A stretch of 30,707 nt of DNA from WRIS01 sp031549175 (GCA_031549175.1 JAVBQH010000022.1:1-30707), one strand, 5' to 3'; counted from the stretch's first letter, positions 15,296-23,343 are shown. Notes: generated by a model not told the origin, from the letters alone. Numbers and translations are program-made.

Positions 15296-16372
15296 ATGGA
15301 CCTCAAACAGTTCAAAAACCCTGATCTGGCAAAGGGCCTGGTGGAATCTATTGCCGCGCTCGCACCCCCGCAAGCAACCATCATGGAGGTCTGCGGAACC
15401 CACACGGTGGCTATCGCCCGGAACGGAATCCGCGACCTGATGCCCAAGGGGATAAAGCTTGCCTCTGGGCCGGGGTGCCCGGTGTGCGTCACCTCGAACC
15501 ACGACATCGACACGGTCATCGCGCTTGCCCGCACACCCGGGGTCGCCATCGCCACCTTCGGCGATATGACCCGCGTGCCCGGATCCACTTCGAGCCTTCT
15601 GAAAGAACAGGCGGCCGGCCGTTCGATCAGGATAGTCTATTCGCCGCTTGATGCGCTGAAGCTTGCGCAAGAAAACCCGGAACGCCAGATCGTCTTTGTC
15701 GGGGTGGGCTTCGAGACGACCACCCCGCTCGTTGCCATGGCGATCAAGCGGGCTGAGGCGATGGGCTTGGAGAACTTTTCGGTCTTCGTCGCCCACAAGA
15801 ACATGCCGGGCGCCCTGGAGACCATCGTCAACGATCCGGCATTGCAGGTCGATGCCCTTATCCTGCCTGGCCATGTGAGCACGATCATCGGCATGGAGCC
15901 ATACCGCTTCATCGCGGATCGCTACAATATCGCCGGCGTCATTACGGGATTCGAGCCCGTGGACATCTTGCAGGGCATTGCGATGATCGTGCGCCAGCTG
16001 CATGAGGGGCGTGCAGAAATAGAGATCGCCTATGCACGTGCCGTGATGGCGGACGGCAACAAAACGGCGATGGCCGCGATCGACGGCGTTTTCGAGACCT
16101 GCCCCGCCCAATGGAGGGGCTTAGGAGAGATCCCCGGCTCCGGATACCGGATCAGGGAGGCTTACGGGATGTTCGACGCCGTGAAACGGTTCGAACCCGA
16201 CGTCGAGCCGACCCAGGATCCGAAAGGCTGCCGGTGCGGCGATGTCTTGCGCGGCGTCATGCCGCCAAACGACTGCCCCCTGTTCAGAAAGGCCTGCACG
16301 CCCGAAAACCCGATCGGGCCCTGCATGGTCTCGTCAGAGGGAAGCTGTGCCGCCTACTATCGCTACTATTAA
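15296..16372 (+). CDS. hypD: Hydrogenase maturation iron-sulfur protein HypD
   Basis: A protein of 358 residues, the usual length. The diagnostic motifs are present: EVCGTHT at 31-37 with C33, SGPGCPVCVT at 57-66 with C61 and C64, and VGFETTTP near 140. The C-terminal cluster region holds GCRCGD, DCPLF, ACTPENPIGPC and GSC, the ligands of the [4Fe-4S] cluster and the redox-active thiols. HypD, with HypC, assembles Fe(CN)2CO in the cytosol. It is the last gene of the pgi-hypF-hypC-hypD run. A 7-bp inverted repeat (16363-16380) straddles its stop codon. Confidence 0.96.
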   Translation: MDLKQFKNPDLAKGLVESIAALAPPQATIMEVCGTHTVAIARNGIRDLMPKGIKLASGPGCPVCVTSNHDIDTVIALARTPGVAIATFGDMTRVPGSTSSLLKEQAAGRSIRIVYSPLDALKLAQENPERQIVFVGVGFETTTPLVAMAIKRAEAMGLENFSVFVAHKNMPGALETIVNDPALQVDALILPGHVSTIIGMEPYRFIADRYNIAGVITGFEPVDILQGIAMIVRQLHEGRAEIEIAYARAVMADGNKTAMAAIDGVFETCPAQWRGLGEIPGSGYRIREAYGMFDAVKRFEPDVEPTQDPKGCRCGDVLRGVMPPNDCPLFRKACTPENPIGPCMVSSEGSCAAYYRYY

Positions 16373-16380
16373 TATAGTAG
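16363..16380 (+). other. Perfect hairpin over the hypD stop codon
   Basis: CTACTAT (16363-16369) pairs with ATAGTAG (16374-16380) around a TAAT loop that contains the TAA stop. No T-run follows, so termination is doubtful; it could protect the 3' end of the hyp mRNA. Confidence 0.4.
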
Positions 16381-16446
16381 TCACGACAAAAGCAGGAACA
16401 ATAGAGAAGGCATCTCCAATCCGCATCGTGCCTGTTTACGAACAAG

Positions 16447-16462
16447 TGTTTCACGTGAAACA
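16447..16462. other. parS centromere-like site (ParB binding), perfect 16-bp palindrome
   Basis: TGTTTCACGTGAAACA at 16447-16462 is identical to the canonical bacterial parS sequence bound by chromosomal ParB. It lies in the 409-base gap between hypD and cydA. ParB loads here and spreads as a clamp, and ParA then moves the origin region. In most genomes such sites cluster near oriC, so this region is probably origin-proximal. No parA, parB or dnaA is in the window, and no second perfect copy was seen. Confidence 0.85.
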
Positions 16463-16558
16463 TCGCCCCCACGTGCAACACGGGGTCGGGAATTTTGCCG
16501 AAAAGACATCTCCTGCAAACTAAAAAAGACGTAATACTAAAGTCAACAGGTGTTTCTT

Positions 16559-16583
16559 AATTGTTATTAAAAAAGTAACAATT
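16559..16583. promoter_or_regulatory. AT-rich inverted repeat upstream of cydA, candidate operator
   Basis: AATTGTTA (16559-16566) and TAACAATT (16576-16583) form a perfect 8-bp inverted repeat with a 9-base AT-rich spacer. It is centred roughly 49 bases before the expected cydA transcription start. The half-site TTGTTA resembles that of redox-sensing Rex operators, but the spacing is three bases longer than the usual Rex site. An oxygen- or redox-responsive regulator is plausible; its identity is not shown. Confidence 0.5.
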
Positions 16584-16607
16584 CCAAAAAAATGCCCCTC
16601 GCGATGA

Positions 16608-16613
16608 TACAAT
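16608..16613 (+). promoter_or_regulatory. Candidate -10 box of cydA, followed by a long leader
   Basis: TACAAT lies 169 bases before the cydA ATG. The leader of about 160 bases holds an AGGGG/CCCCT hairpin (16697-16709) and a GTACA/TGTAC repeat. No reading frame was recognised in it. The -35 region overlaps the AT-rich inverted repeat, which suits activator- or repressor-controlled transcription. Confidence 0.45.
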
Positions 16614-16781
16614 AGGGTAACGGTTTTGAGAGAGAGAAAGACCTGTGGCACTGCTGACGAGTACAATTCTAATGAGAGGCGCCTGTACGACGGAATAGGG
16701 GAAACCCCTTCTTGAGGCTAATCGAATTACGGGGGGTTGTGGGCTGTTTGCTGCAGGCATCTTCTAAACGAGGAGGTGTGT

Positions 16782-18314
16782 ATGGACGTCTTATCTGATG
16801 TTGCCTTGCTATCACGAATTCAATTTGCTGCAACAGTTGCGTACCATTTCTTGTTCGTACCCTTGTCGATCGGTCTCGGGCTTATCCTTGCCATAAACGA
16901 GACACGCTACTACCGATCAGGGAACGAGAAAGACGGGGCGGCCACAAAATTCTGGGTGAAGATATTCACCGCCACATTCGCCATAGGCGTCGCTACCGGC
17001 ATTACCATGGAGTTCAGCTTCGGCACCAACTGGGCCAACTACTCGCGTTTTGTCGGCGACATCTTCGGCGCACCCTTGGCAGCCGAGGCTTTGCTGGCGT
17101 TCTTCCTCGAGTCGATCTTCCTTGGGGTGCTCCTCTTCGGAAGGAAACGCGTCTCGAAGAAGTTCTATCTGGTGTCCGCATGGCTCGTGTGGATCGGCTC
17201 GTGCCTCTCGGCGCTCTGGATCCTGATCGCGAACTCCTGGATGCAGACCCCGGCAGGCGCCGAGCTTGCAGCCGACGGCTCCAAAGCGGTGATCACCGAC
17301 TTCTTCGCGGCGGCCTTCAACCCGTCGATCTTCGCACGTTATACGCACACCGTCGACTCGCTGCTTATCATGGGGGCCTTCATCGCCATGGCGGTTTCGG
17401 CCTATTACCTTCTGAAAAAGAAGAACTCCGACTTCGCAATGAAGACCATGCGCACGGGCGCCGTGGTGGCCATCATAACAAGCTGCGCGATGCTCTACTT
17501 CGCCCATGCGTCGGCAGTGGTCGTCGCTGAAGAGCAGCCGACCAAGCTTGCCATGATGGAGGGCCAATACGACACCGAAGCACCGCCGCTTTACCTCTTT
17601 GGTTGGGTTGACCAGGAAAACCAGGAAGTGATCGCCCCCTTCGCCATACCGGGCGGCACAAGCTTCCTTGCCACGGGCACCTGGGACACCGAGTATCCCG
17701 GCTTGAACGATCTGTCCGAGAGCGAGAAGTACGGGGAACTTGATCCCGATGCAGTGCCGGTCAACTTCGTATTCCAAAGCTACCACATCATGGTCATTAT
17801 GTACGGCCTGATCATGATCACGGCTATTCTGGCCATCATCTTCTCCTTCAGGGGAGGGAGGATCAAGAACATGCGCTGGCTGCAGCGTTTGATCCTCATC
17901 GCACCGCTCTTCCCGTTCATCGCCATCCAGACCGGCTGGATCACTGCTGAAGTTGGCAGGCAGCCTTGGGTGGTCTACCCCTCGACGACCGGCCCTGACG
18001 GGGTCAGCCTTCTGACGAACGACGCGATCTCCAAATCGCTTTCGGCACCGGAGCTTCTGACCACGATGGGACTGTTCTTCGTCGTCTATCTCTTTTTGCT
18101 GATCGCCTGGATCAGGATCATGTCCCGCTTCATCAAAGAGGGACCGGTGGTGGAGCCTGAAGGAGATCCGAAAGGGCCGAAGGGCAAGAAGGACGATCAG
18201 GCGAAGCCGGAGCTTACGGCGGCGGAGTCTGAAGCCGAAGGGAAAGGCAAGGCCGCCAAGGGGAAGGATTCCCCGGCCCCGGCCGTCCCTCAAACCGAAG
18301 GGGGTGAGCAGTAA
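16782..18314 (+). CDS. cydA: Cytochrome bd ubiquinol/menaquinol oxidase subunit I, CydA
   Basis: A 510-residue polytopic protein. The start at ATG 16782 is set by GAGGAGGTG upstream and by the family N-terminus (SRIQFAATVAYHFLFVPLSIGLG). H22 in that stretch is the high-spin heme ligand. GRQPW, the CydA signature, lies at about 392-396. With CydB it oxidises quinol and reduces O2 to water at very low oxygen, in the cytoplasmic membrane. An anaerobe would use it to scavenge oxygen. After the last helix comes an unusual charged tail of about 60 residues rich in K, E, G and P, absent from the core family. The stop overlaps the cydB start (TAATG). Confidence 0.97.
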   Translation: MDVLSDVALLSRIQFAATVAYHFLFVPLSIGLGLILAINETRYYRSGNEKDGAATKFWVKIFTATFAIGVATGITMEFSFGTNWANYSRFVGDIFGAPLAAEALLAFFLESIFLGVLLFGRKRVSKKFYLVSAWLVWIGSCLSALWILIANSWMQTPAGAELAADGSKAVITDFFAAAFNPSIFARYTHTVDSLLIMGAFIAMAVSAYYLLKKKNSDFAMKTMRTGAVVAIITSCAMLYFAHASAVVVAEEQPTKLAMMEGQYDTEAPPLYLFGWVDQENQEVIAPFAIPGGTSFLATGTWDTEYPGLNDLSESEKYGELDPDAVPVNFVFQSYHIMVIMYGLIMITAILAIIFSFRGGRIKNMRWLQRLILIAPLFPFIAIQTGWITAEVGRQPWVVYPSTTGPDGVSLLTNDAISKSLSAPELLTTMGLFFVVYLFLLIAWIRIMSRFIKEGPVVEPEGDPKGPKGKKDDQAKPELTAAESEAEGKGKAAKGKDSPAPAVPQTEGGEQ

Positions 18315-19345
18315 TGGATATCACTTTCTTGCAAGGACTATGGTTTGCGCTGATAGCAGTACTTATTGCAGGATACTTTGTGCTCGACGGCTTCGACCTC
18401 GGCGCAGGGGTGCTCTATCCCTTCATAGCGAAGGACGGCAAGGAAAAGGCGATTGTCCGCAGGAGCATCGGGCCTGTTTGGGACGGCAACGAGGTATGGT
18501 TGCTCACCGCAGGCGGGGCATTGTTCGCGGCATTCCCCGCGGCCTATGCCACGACGTTTTCGGGCTTCTACCTTGCGATTATGCTGGTGCTTTTCGGGCT
18601 GATCGTCCGTGCGGTCTCACTTGAGTTCCGCGCGCACGACCCGAAATGGGGAAAGGCCTGGGATGTCTGCTTCTTTGTCGGGTCCCTTCTCCCGGCTCTT
18701 TTGTTCGGTGTCGCGATCGGCAACGTCTATGCGGGCATTCCCATGGATGCCAACGGCGACTACATGGGCATTCCCCTGCTGGGGCTTATCACGCCCTTCA
18801 CCTTGCTCTGCGGCGTCTTGGGTCTCTGCATGTTTCTTGCACAAGGCGTCACCTGGCTTTCGCTGAAGGCCCCCAAGCCTTCCAACATCCAGTCCCGTGC
18901 GAAGAAAATGCGCCTGCCCATCCAGGTCATCACGCTCGTCGTATTCATCGCGCTTTCGGTGTATGCGCACTTCGCACATCCGGAAATGATGCCCGAACTC
19001 AACATCGCCCGCTATGGTTGTGCGATCCTGTTCGTGGTTGCAATCGTCGCCTCGATCATCTTCGCGAAGGTGAAGGACAATGACCTCTGGTCGTTCCTTT
19101 GCCAGTCGGGCGCGGTGCTGTTCCTTGTCGGGCTCTTAGCCACATCCCTGTTCCCGAACCTGGTGGTGGCCTCTGCTGACAGCATCGGTGCCTCCATCAC
19201 GGCCATGAATGCGGCTTCATCCGAGCTCTCGCTTTTCTGGATGACCATCATTACCTGCATCGGCCTTCCGCTGGTGTTGGTCTACCATGTGATCATCTAC
19301 CGCACCTTCAGGGGCCGGGTGAGCGAAGAGGACCTCGACTACTGA
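18314..19345 (+). CDS. cydB: Cytochrome bd oxidase subunit II, CydB
   Basis: A protein of 343 residues with eight to nine membrane segments. Family motifs are clear near the N-terminus: YFVLDGFDLGAGVLYPF at about 21-37 and GPVWDGNEVWLLTAGGALFA at about 53-72. CydB is the second large subunit of the bd oxidase and in several structures carries the quinone-side or proton-path residues. It is translated from an ATG overlapping the cydA stop. cydC and cydD, which encode the ABC exporter needed for bd assembly in many bacteria, do not follow. A strong intrinsic terminator closes the operon. Confidence 0.97.
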   Translation: MDITFLQGLWFALIAVLIAGYFVLDGFDLGAGVLYPFIAKDGKEKAIVRRSIGPVWDGNEVWLLTAGGALFAAFPAAYATTFSGFYLAIMLVLFGLIVRAVSLEFRAHDPKWGKAWDVCFFVGSLLPALLFGVAIGNVYAGIPMDANGDYMGIPLLGLITPFTLLCGVLGLCMFLAQGVTWLSLKAPKPSNIQSRAKKMRLPIQVITLVVFIALSVYAHFAHPEMMPELNIARYGCAILFVVAIVASIIFAKVKDNDLWSFLCQSGAVLFLVGLLATSLFPNLVVASADSIGASITAMNAASSELSLFWMTIITCIGLPLVLVYHVIIYRTFRGRVSEEDLDY

Positions 19346-19361
19346 CAACAGCCCTCTTTGG

Positions 19362-19395
19362 AAGGAGCCTTGGGGCAACCCGAGGCTCCTTTTTT
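19362..19395 (+). terminator. Intrinsic terminator of cydAB
   Basis: AAGGAGCC pairs with GGCTCCTT and the stem continues through TTGGG/CCCGA to a GCAA tetraloop. The stem of about 13 pairs ends in a T-run at 19390-19395. It lies 16 bases after the cydB stop. Confidence 0.93.
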
Positions 19396-19455
19396 GCGGG
19401 CAGGACCGTCTTGTCCGCAAGGCCGCGCCTTCGCCAAGGTTGTATCGAGTTGCAC

Positions 19456-19497
19456 CGGGTCGGGAGACCCGTCGGCGACCTTTCACCGCACGAAGGT
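19456..19497 (+). other. Two hairpins in the cydB to hdeD-like gap
   Basis: CGGGTC (19456-19461) pairs with GACCCG (19466-19471) over a 4-base loop, and ACCTT (19478-19482) pairs with AAGGT (19493-19497). They lie between the cydB terminator and the next promoter, so no annotated transcript covers them. A small RNA is possible; nothing else supports it. Confidence 0.25.
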
Positions 19498-19549
19498 GTC
19501 CAGGCCGTAACAGAATCAGAGTCCTGCCTTCTCCCGACGCCTTTAACCG

Positions 19550-19555
19550 TATACT
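19550..19555 (+). promoter_or_regulatory. Candidate -10 box of the HdeD-like gene
   Basis: TATACT lies 81 bases before ATG 19636. No clear -35 box is seen. Confidence 0.45.
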
Positions 19556-19635
19556 GGTGCCCAGCAACGAAAGCCGCGGCACAAGCCGGCCGCGGGCCCG
19601 GGAAGCGCATGCGCCCGACCAACCAAGGAGCAGGA

Positions 19636-20178
19636 ATGGAAAAATTCACCAAGTTCATCAGCTCGAACTATATCGTTCAAGCGGTGCTGTCCATAGTATT
19701 AGGATTGCTGTTGGCCGTGTGGCCGGAGATCACCACCATAACCGTGGTCTACATTCTTGCCGCCTGCATTGCTATCTGGGGTATTGCGACCCTGATCACG
19801 TATGTGCGCCAGAGGAGGCAGATCGACAGCACGGAAGGCGGCCTGGCTTTCGGAATATTCCTGCTGATAATCGCGTTGGTGGTCTTCATCTTCCCCGAAG
19901 CGGTGGCCGGGTTCTTCTCCGTGATACTGGGAGCCCTGCTGGTCCTAAGCGGGCTGGTCAACGCGGTTCGTTCGGCGACCCTCAAAAAGTACGGCGGCAA
20001 TTCCTGGATCGGCACCCTGATCATCAGCCTTTTGATCGCAGCCGGTGGCATCGTGATCATTGTGAACCCCTTTGAGACCGCGGTGACTTTCGTGCTTGTC
20101 CTCGGCATCCTGCTTGTCATCAAAGGCGTCATAGACCTTGTGATCAACCTCATGCTTTCCAAGAAGGCGAAGGCGTGA
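19636..20178 (+). CDS. HdeD-like (DUF308) integral membrane protein
   Basis: A protein of 180 residues. AAGGAG sits directly before ATG 19636; a longer frame upstream crosses the promoter and is not likely used. About six hydrophobic helices in three hairpin-like pairs are visible, with short charged loops (YVRQRRQIDS, RSATLKKYGG) and a lysine-rich end (LSKKAKA). The repeating GLLLAVWPEITTITVVYILAACIAIWG and GILLVIKGVIDLVI pattern is that of the HdeD/DUF308 family. In enterobacteria HdeD is linked to acid resistance at high density; in Actinobacteria the role is not established. It stands as a single gene between the cydAB terminator and convergent yqeY. Confidence 0.8.
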   Translation: MEKFTKFISSNYIVQAVLSIVLGLLLAVWPEITTITVVYILAACIAIWGIATLITYVRQRRQIDSTEGGLAFGIFLLIIALVVFIFPEAVAGFFSVILGALLVLSGLVNAVRSATLKKYGGNSWIGTLIISLLIAAGGIVIIVNPFETAVTFVLVLGILLVIKGVIDLVINLMLSKKAKA

Positions 20179-20186
20179 TGCCGCGC

Positions 20187-20216
20187 TAAGAGGACTCAGG
20201 GAGCAACGGCCTCTTA
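20187..20216. terminator. Convergent-gene hairpin, possible bidirectional terminator
   Basis: TAAGAGG (20187-20193) and CCTCTTA (20210-20216) form a 7-bp inverted repeat between the ends of the HdeD-like gene (+) and yqeY (-). It includes the yqeY stop codon. No T-run is present on either side, so its strength is uncertain. Confidence 0.4.
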
Positions 20217-20657
20217 TCCCAGCTTGGCACCGACCTCTTCTGCAGCTGCCGCCTTGTCGAAGTTTCCGCCGGTGGCCTTCGTCAGTGCGCCCATGACGCG
20301 CCCCATGTCCTTTTTGGAGGCGGCACCCAGCTCCTCTATGGTCTGGTCGACCAGGGCAGAAAGCGCCTCGCCGGAAAGCTGCTCAGGCAGATAGGACTCC
20401 AGGATATCGACCTGCTTGGCAAGTGTGTCGGTGCGCTCCTGGTTGTTCCCTGCCCGCATCGAGGCATCCAAAGTCTCCCTCGTCTGCTTGATGACGCGCT
20501 TGAACATGTCGTTGACGTCGGACGTGCCGATCTCGCGGCGTTCGTTCACCTCGATGTTCTTTATTTCCCCATGCACTTGGCGCAGGATGGAGAGGCGCTC
20601 TTTATCCTTTGCCTTCATAGCCTCTTTGATCTCGTCTTTCAGGGCTGAGTATTCCAT
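20214..20657 (-). CDS. yqeY: GatB/YqeY domain protein
   Basis: A 147-residue soluble protein with the complete YqeY layout: an N-terminal helical part (ALKDEIKEAMKAKDKERLSILRQVHGEIKNIEV) and the C-terminal helical domain shared with GatB (LPEQLSGEALSALVDQTIEELGA...DMGRVMGALTKATGG). The related domain in GatB helps bind tRNA in the amidotransferase. Free-standing YqeY proteins are widespread, but their role is not settled. On the minus strand GGAGG precedes ATG 20657, and TATACT at 20721-20716 gives a promoter with a leader of about 50 bases. It is one of only two minus-strand genes in the window. Confidence 0.93.
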   Translation of the reverse strand: MEYSALKDEIKEAMKAKDKERLSILRQVHGEIKNIEVNERREIGTSDVNDMFKRVIKQTRETLDASMRAGNNQERTDTLAKQVDILESYLPEQLSGEALSALVDQTIEELGAASKKDMGRVMGALTKATGGNFDKAAAAEEVGAKLG

Positions 20658-20715
20658 GTTGGCCTCCGTTTCGATGTGCGCAAAGCTCGGGATGCGGCTG
20701 CGTTTCGATCCCCCC

Positions 20716-20721
20716 AGTATA
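20716..20721 (-). promoter_or_regulatory. Candidate -10 box of yqeY
   Basis: TATACT reads leftward from 20721, about 60 bases before the yqeY start. It is divergent from the TATCAT box at 20812 that serves the next gene. Confidence 0.45.
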
Positions 20722-20811
20722 GCGCAAGCCGGTTTTTTGCCGTGCCGTCCGCCTGGGTCCGGGCTATGTTGCGGCTTTGTTGGCGATTCTGAAACGCGGC
20801 GATTTCTTTGC

Positions 20812-20817
20812 TATCAT
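20812..20817 (+). promoter_or_regulatory. Candidate -10 box of the PH-domain gene pair
   Basis: TATCAT lies 31 bases before the chosen start at 20848. Transcription would begin near 20824, which rules out the upstream in-frame ATG at 20821 as the main start. Confidence 0.4.
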
Positions 20818-20847
20818 AGGATGAAGCCACTAGACAGAAAGGCAGAC

Positions 20848-21336
20848 ATGAGAGAGCTCCCCAAAGACCAGTTGAATCCCAAGATAAAGAACGTATGGCG
20901 CATAAGCGACGCCGTATGGCTCACCATTTTCTTCCTGTGCGTGTTCGTTCCTTTCCTTATTGTCGAGATCAATATACATGCAGCATGGAGCGCCCTGGTG
21001 CTGATCATCATTGCCGTCGTATATGCCGCCCTTATGGTCTTCCTGGTGGGGGTCTTGCCTCCGATACGTTGGATGAGGTGGCGCTACGAGCTCTCGAACG
21101 ACTACCTCGATATTGCCCGGGGAATATTTTGGCGCAAGCGCTTCGTCATCCCTTTCATCCGGGTTCAGAACACCGATACGAAGCAAGGACCGATACTGCG
21201 CGCCTTCGGCCTGTCGAGCGTGACCGTCTCGACAGCAGCCGGCGAACACGAGATCCCAGGGCTTGAAACCCATGTGGCAGAACAGCTGCGCGACAAGGCG
21301 GCGGAGCTCGCGCGTATCGCCCAAGAGGACGTTTGA
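20848..21336 (+). CDS. Bacterial PH-domain membrane protein, YdbS-like
   Basis: A 162-residue protein from ATG 20848, chosen because AAAGG precedes it; a longer frame extends back over the yqeY promoter. Two adjacent membrane helices at about 22-42 and 46-70 are followed by a cytosolic bPH2 domain (RYELSNDYLDIARGIFWRKRFVIPFIRVQNTDTKQGPILRAFGLSSVTV...). This matches the short YdbS partner found beside a larger YdbT-type protein in Bacillus and many Gram-positives. The stop overlaps the next start (TGATG). The molecular role is not established; both proteins are assumed to act together at the membrane. Confidence 0.88.
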   Translation: MRELPKDQLNPKIKNVWRISDAVWLTIFFLCVFVPFLIVEINIHAAWSALVLIIIAVVYAALMVFLVGVLPPIRWMRWRYELSNDYLDIARGIFWRKRFVIPFIRVQNTDTKQGPILRAFGLSSVTVSTAAGEHEIPGLETHVAEQLRDKAAELARIAQEDV

Positions 21337-23336
21337 TGAGCGACCGAGGAAATAATCCCCAAAAGCCCGATGGGGCGCCCGTCCCTCCGTCCGAATATTT
21401 CGGGCAACCCCCAGCCCCACAGCCGCAAGGCCAGCCACAATCGGCGGCGCCGCCCTCGCAACAGGTCTGGCCGGCGCCAGGCCAAGCTGCCCCTAACCCT
21501 TCGCAAGCCCCGCCTGACGCGCAGGCTCCGCCCCCGCAAGCCCAGCGCCATCAGGTGCATCATGCCTATATCTGGCTCGGCGGGCTGCAGGTCGTGTTCT
21601 CGATCGCGATTGCCTTCGCATTCTCGCTCATCCCCCTCTGGTTTGAGAGCGGCTCTTCGAGGGCGGGAGGCGGAAACATCCAGCAGCTGGTGATCATAGG
21701 GCTCATCGTTGCGTTCGTGGTCGTCGCAACCCTCGTCTTCGTCGTCCATTACTTCTCCTACAAGAACCTGTACTACGAATTGGGTGCAGAAGAGTTCAGC
21801 CTTTATTCAGGCATATTCAACAAGAAGCGCGTCCACGTTCCCTACCAGCGCGTGCAGTCGGTGAACCAGCGGGCAACCCTGATCCAGAGGATACTCGGTG
21901 TCTGTACGGTCCACATCGACACGGCAGGGGGCTCGGCGAACAAGGCGGTGGCCGTTCCCTACCTGCAAAACACCGAGGCGGAACGTTTGCGGGCAGAGCT
22001 TTTTGCCCGCAAAGAGCACCTGCTCTTGCTGCAGGCAGGCGGCTTCAACGGCGTCTCTCCCGGCGAGCCGGCGCCTGTTGCCGTGCCGGCGGCGCACCAT
22101 GCCCCGCCCGTACACCCCCTCCTGCAGCAAACCATCGCTTCGCAGGGTGCGGCCCCGGACGCGAACCTTCTCGATGTGCCGGCCGGCGCGATGTCGGACG
22201 TGCGGGGGGTCTTCGGCGGGTCACAGCTCGACACGGGCCGGGTACGCTACGAGTTCGGCTTGAGCAACAAGGAGCTTGTCTTCACCGGGCTCTCCAACAA
22301 TACCGGGTTCATGCTGCTCGTGCTTGCCTTCTTGGGAACCGTCATAGGTGCTCTCTCGCAATTTATGGGCACCTCGTTCGGGCAGCAGGTCTACCAGGGG
22401 GGCGCAGAATTCGTCACGAGGTCCTTCTCTGGCAACATAGTGGGGGCGATCGTGGGATTTGCGGTAGCGCTGTTCGCCGTCATCTGGATATTCTCGGTCA
22501 TCGGGACCTGCGTCTCATACGGGGGCTTCAGGGCCTCGCGGCGCCACAACCGCGTCGAGGTCCAACGCGGCCTGTTGCAACACCGTTTCAACGGGGTCGA
22601 CATCGACCGTGTGCAATCGGTGATCATCAAGCAGAGCTTTATCAAGCGCTGCATAGGCTATTGCGAGCTTTCTCTGGGAAAGATCGACACCCTGGGCGAG
22701 GGCTCGAACGAGCAGGACCGCAACATAGGCCGCCAGGGGCTCGTGATCCATCCCTTCGTCAAGCTTGACCGCGTTCCTGAAATCCTTGCCGGGCTCGTGC
22801 CCGAGTTTGCGGATGTGCCGACCGAGGCCATCCGCCTGCCGAAGGTGGCCTTGCGAAGGGCCCTTGTCAGAAGCTGCATCCTTTACGGTAACGGGTTCTG
22901 GCTGGCCGTAATCGTTGCCGGCCTGCAGATCGGCGCCAACATGTTGGCCCCGTACGCGGGAGCCTCCCTGCAAGGCATGCTTTCCTACGTCAACGGCGGC
23001 GCGACCGCACTCTATATCCTTTGCGCAATCATCCTCGTATTCGAGGCCGTCAATGCCGTACTCTGGTTCCGAGGGTCAAGCTTTGCCTACAACAGGCGCT
23101 TCATGCAGATAACGAACGGCGGCCTCAGCCGCGAGAGCATCAGCTTCCCCCGCAGGAAGCTGCAGTTCGGCTATGTGAAGACCAACCCCTTCCAACGTGC
23201 ATCGCATGTCGCCACGGTAAACGCACGGACTGCGGCGGGTGTCGGGGGGACCACCCTGCATCTTAGGGACGTATGTGAAGAAGATGCCCAAAACTGGCTT
23301 GATTGGGTTAGGCCATTTCAAGATGTGGTAAGGTAG
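21336..23336 (+). CDS. Large multi-PH-domain membrane protein, YdbT-like
   Basis: A protein of 666 residues from ATG 21336, which overlaps the preceding stop and has GAGGA upstream. Residues 1-72 are a proline/glutamine-rich cytosolic tail unusual for the family. Then come pairs of membrane helices, each followed by a bPH2-type domain: the first near 147-200 (KRVHVPYQRVQSVNQRATLIQRILG), the second near 405-450 (RHNRVEVQRGLLQHRFNGVD), the third near 587-648 (RRKLQFGYVKTNPFQRASHV). The recurrent 'pRxrvQsv' strand is the family mark. About 90 residues after the first domain are Ala/Pro/His-rich and probably a flexible linker. The function is unknown; envelope stress or peptide-export roles have been suggested for relatives. 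Confidence 0.88.
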   Translation: MSDRGNNPQKPDGAPVPPSEYFGQPPAPQPQGQPQSAAPPSQQVWPAPGQAAPNPSQAPPDAQAPPPQAQRHQVHHAYIWLGGLQVVFSIAIAFAFSLIPLWFESGSSRAGGGNIQQLVIIGLIVAFVVVATLVFVVHYFSYKNLYYELGAEEFSLYSGIFNKKRVHVPYQRVQSVNQRATLIQRILGVCTVHIDTAGGSANKAVAVPYLQNTEAERLRAELFARKEHLLLLQAGGFNGVSPGEPAPVAVPAAHHAPPVHPLLQQTIASQGAAPDANLLDVPAGAMSDVRGVFGGSQLDTGRVRYEFGLSNKELVFTGLSNNTGFMLLVLAFLGTVIGALSQFMGTSFGQQVYQGGAEFVTRSFSGNIVGAIVGFAVALFAVIWIFSVIGTCVSYGGFRASRRHNRVEVQRGLLQHRFNGVDIDRVQSVIIKQSFIKRCIGYCELSLGKIDTLGEGSNEQDRNIGRQGLVIHPFVKLDRVPEILAGLVPEFADVPTEAIRLPKVALRRALVRSCILYGNGFWLAVIVAGLQIGANMLAPYAGASLQGMLSYVNGGATALYILCAIILVFEAVNAVLWFRGSSFAYNRRFMQITNGGLSRESISFPRRKLQFGYVKTNPFQRASHVATVNARTAAGVGGTTLHLRDVCEEDAQNWLDWVRPFQDVVR

Positions 23337-23343
23337 GGCTATT

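Noticed and set aside
16559..16583. Canonical Rex operator upstream of cydA
   Set aside because: The half-sites are similar, but the total length is 21 bases between outer TTGTTA/TAACAA ends instead of the usual 18, so I do not name the regulator.
16917..18293. A 458-codon open frame on the minus strand
   Set aside because: It is the antisense shadow of cydA, whose family motifs are unmistakable.
20416..20847. Upstream extension of the YdbS-like gene over yqeY
   Set aside because: It runs antisense through yqeY and across the divergent promoters; AAAGG and the family N-terminus support 20848.
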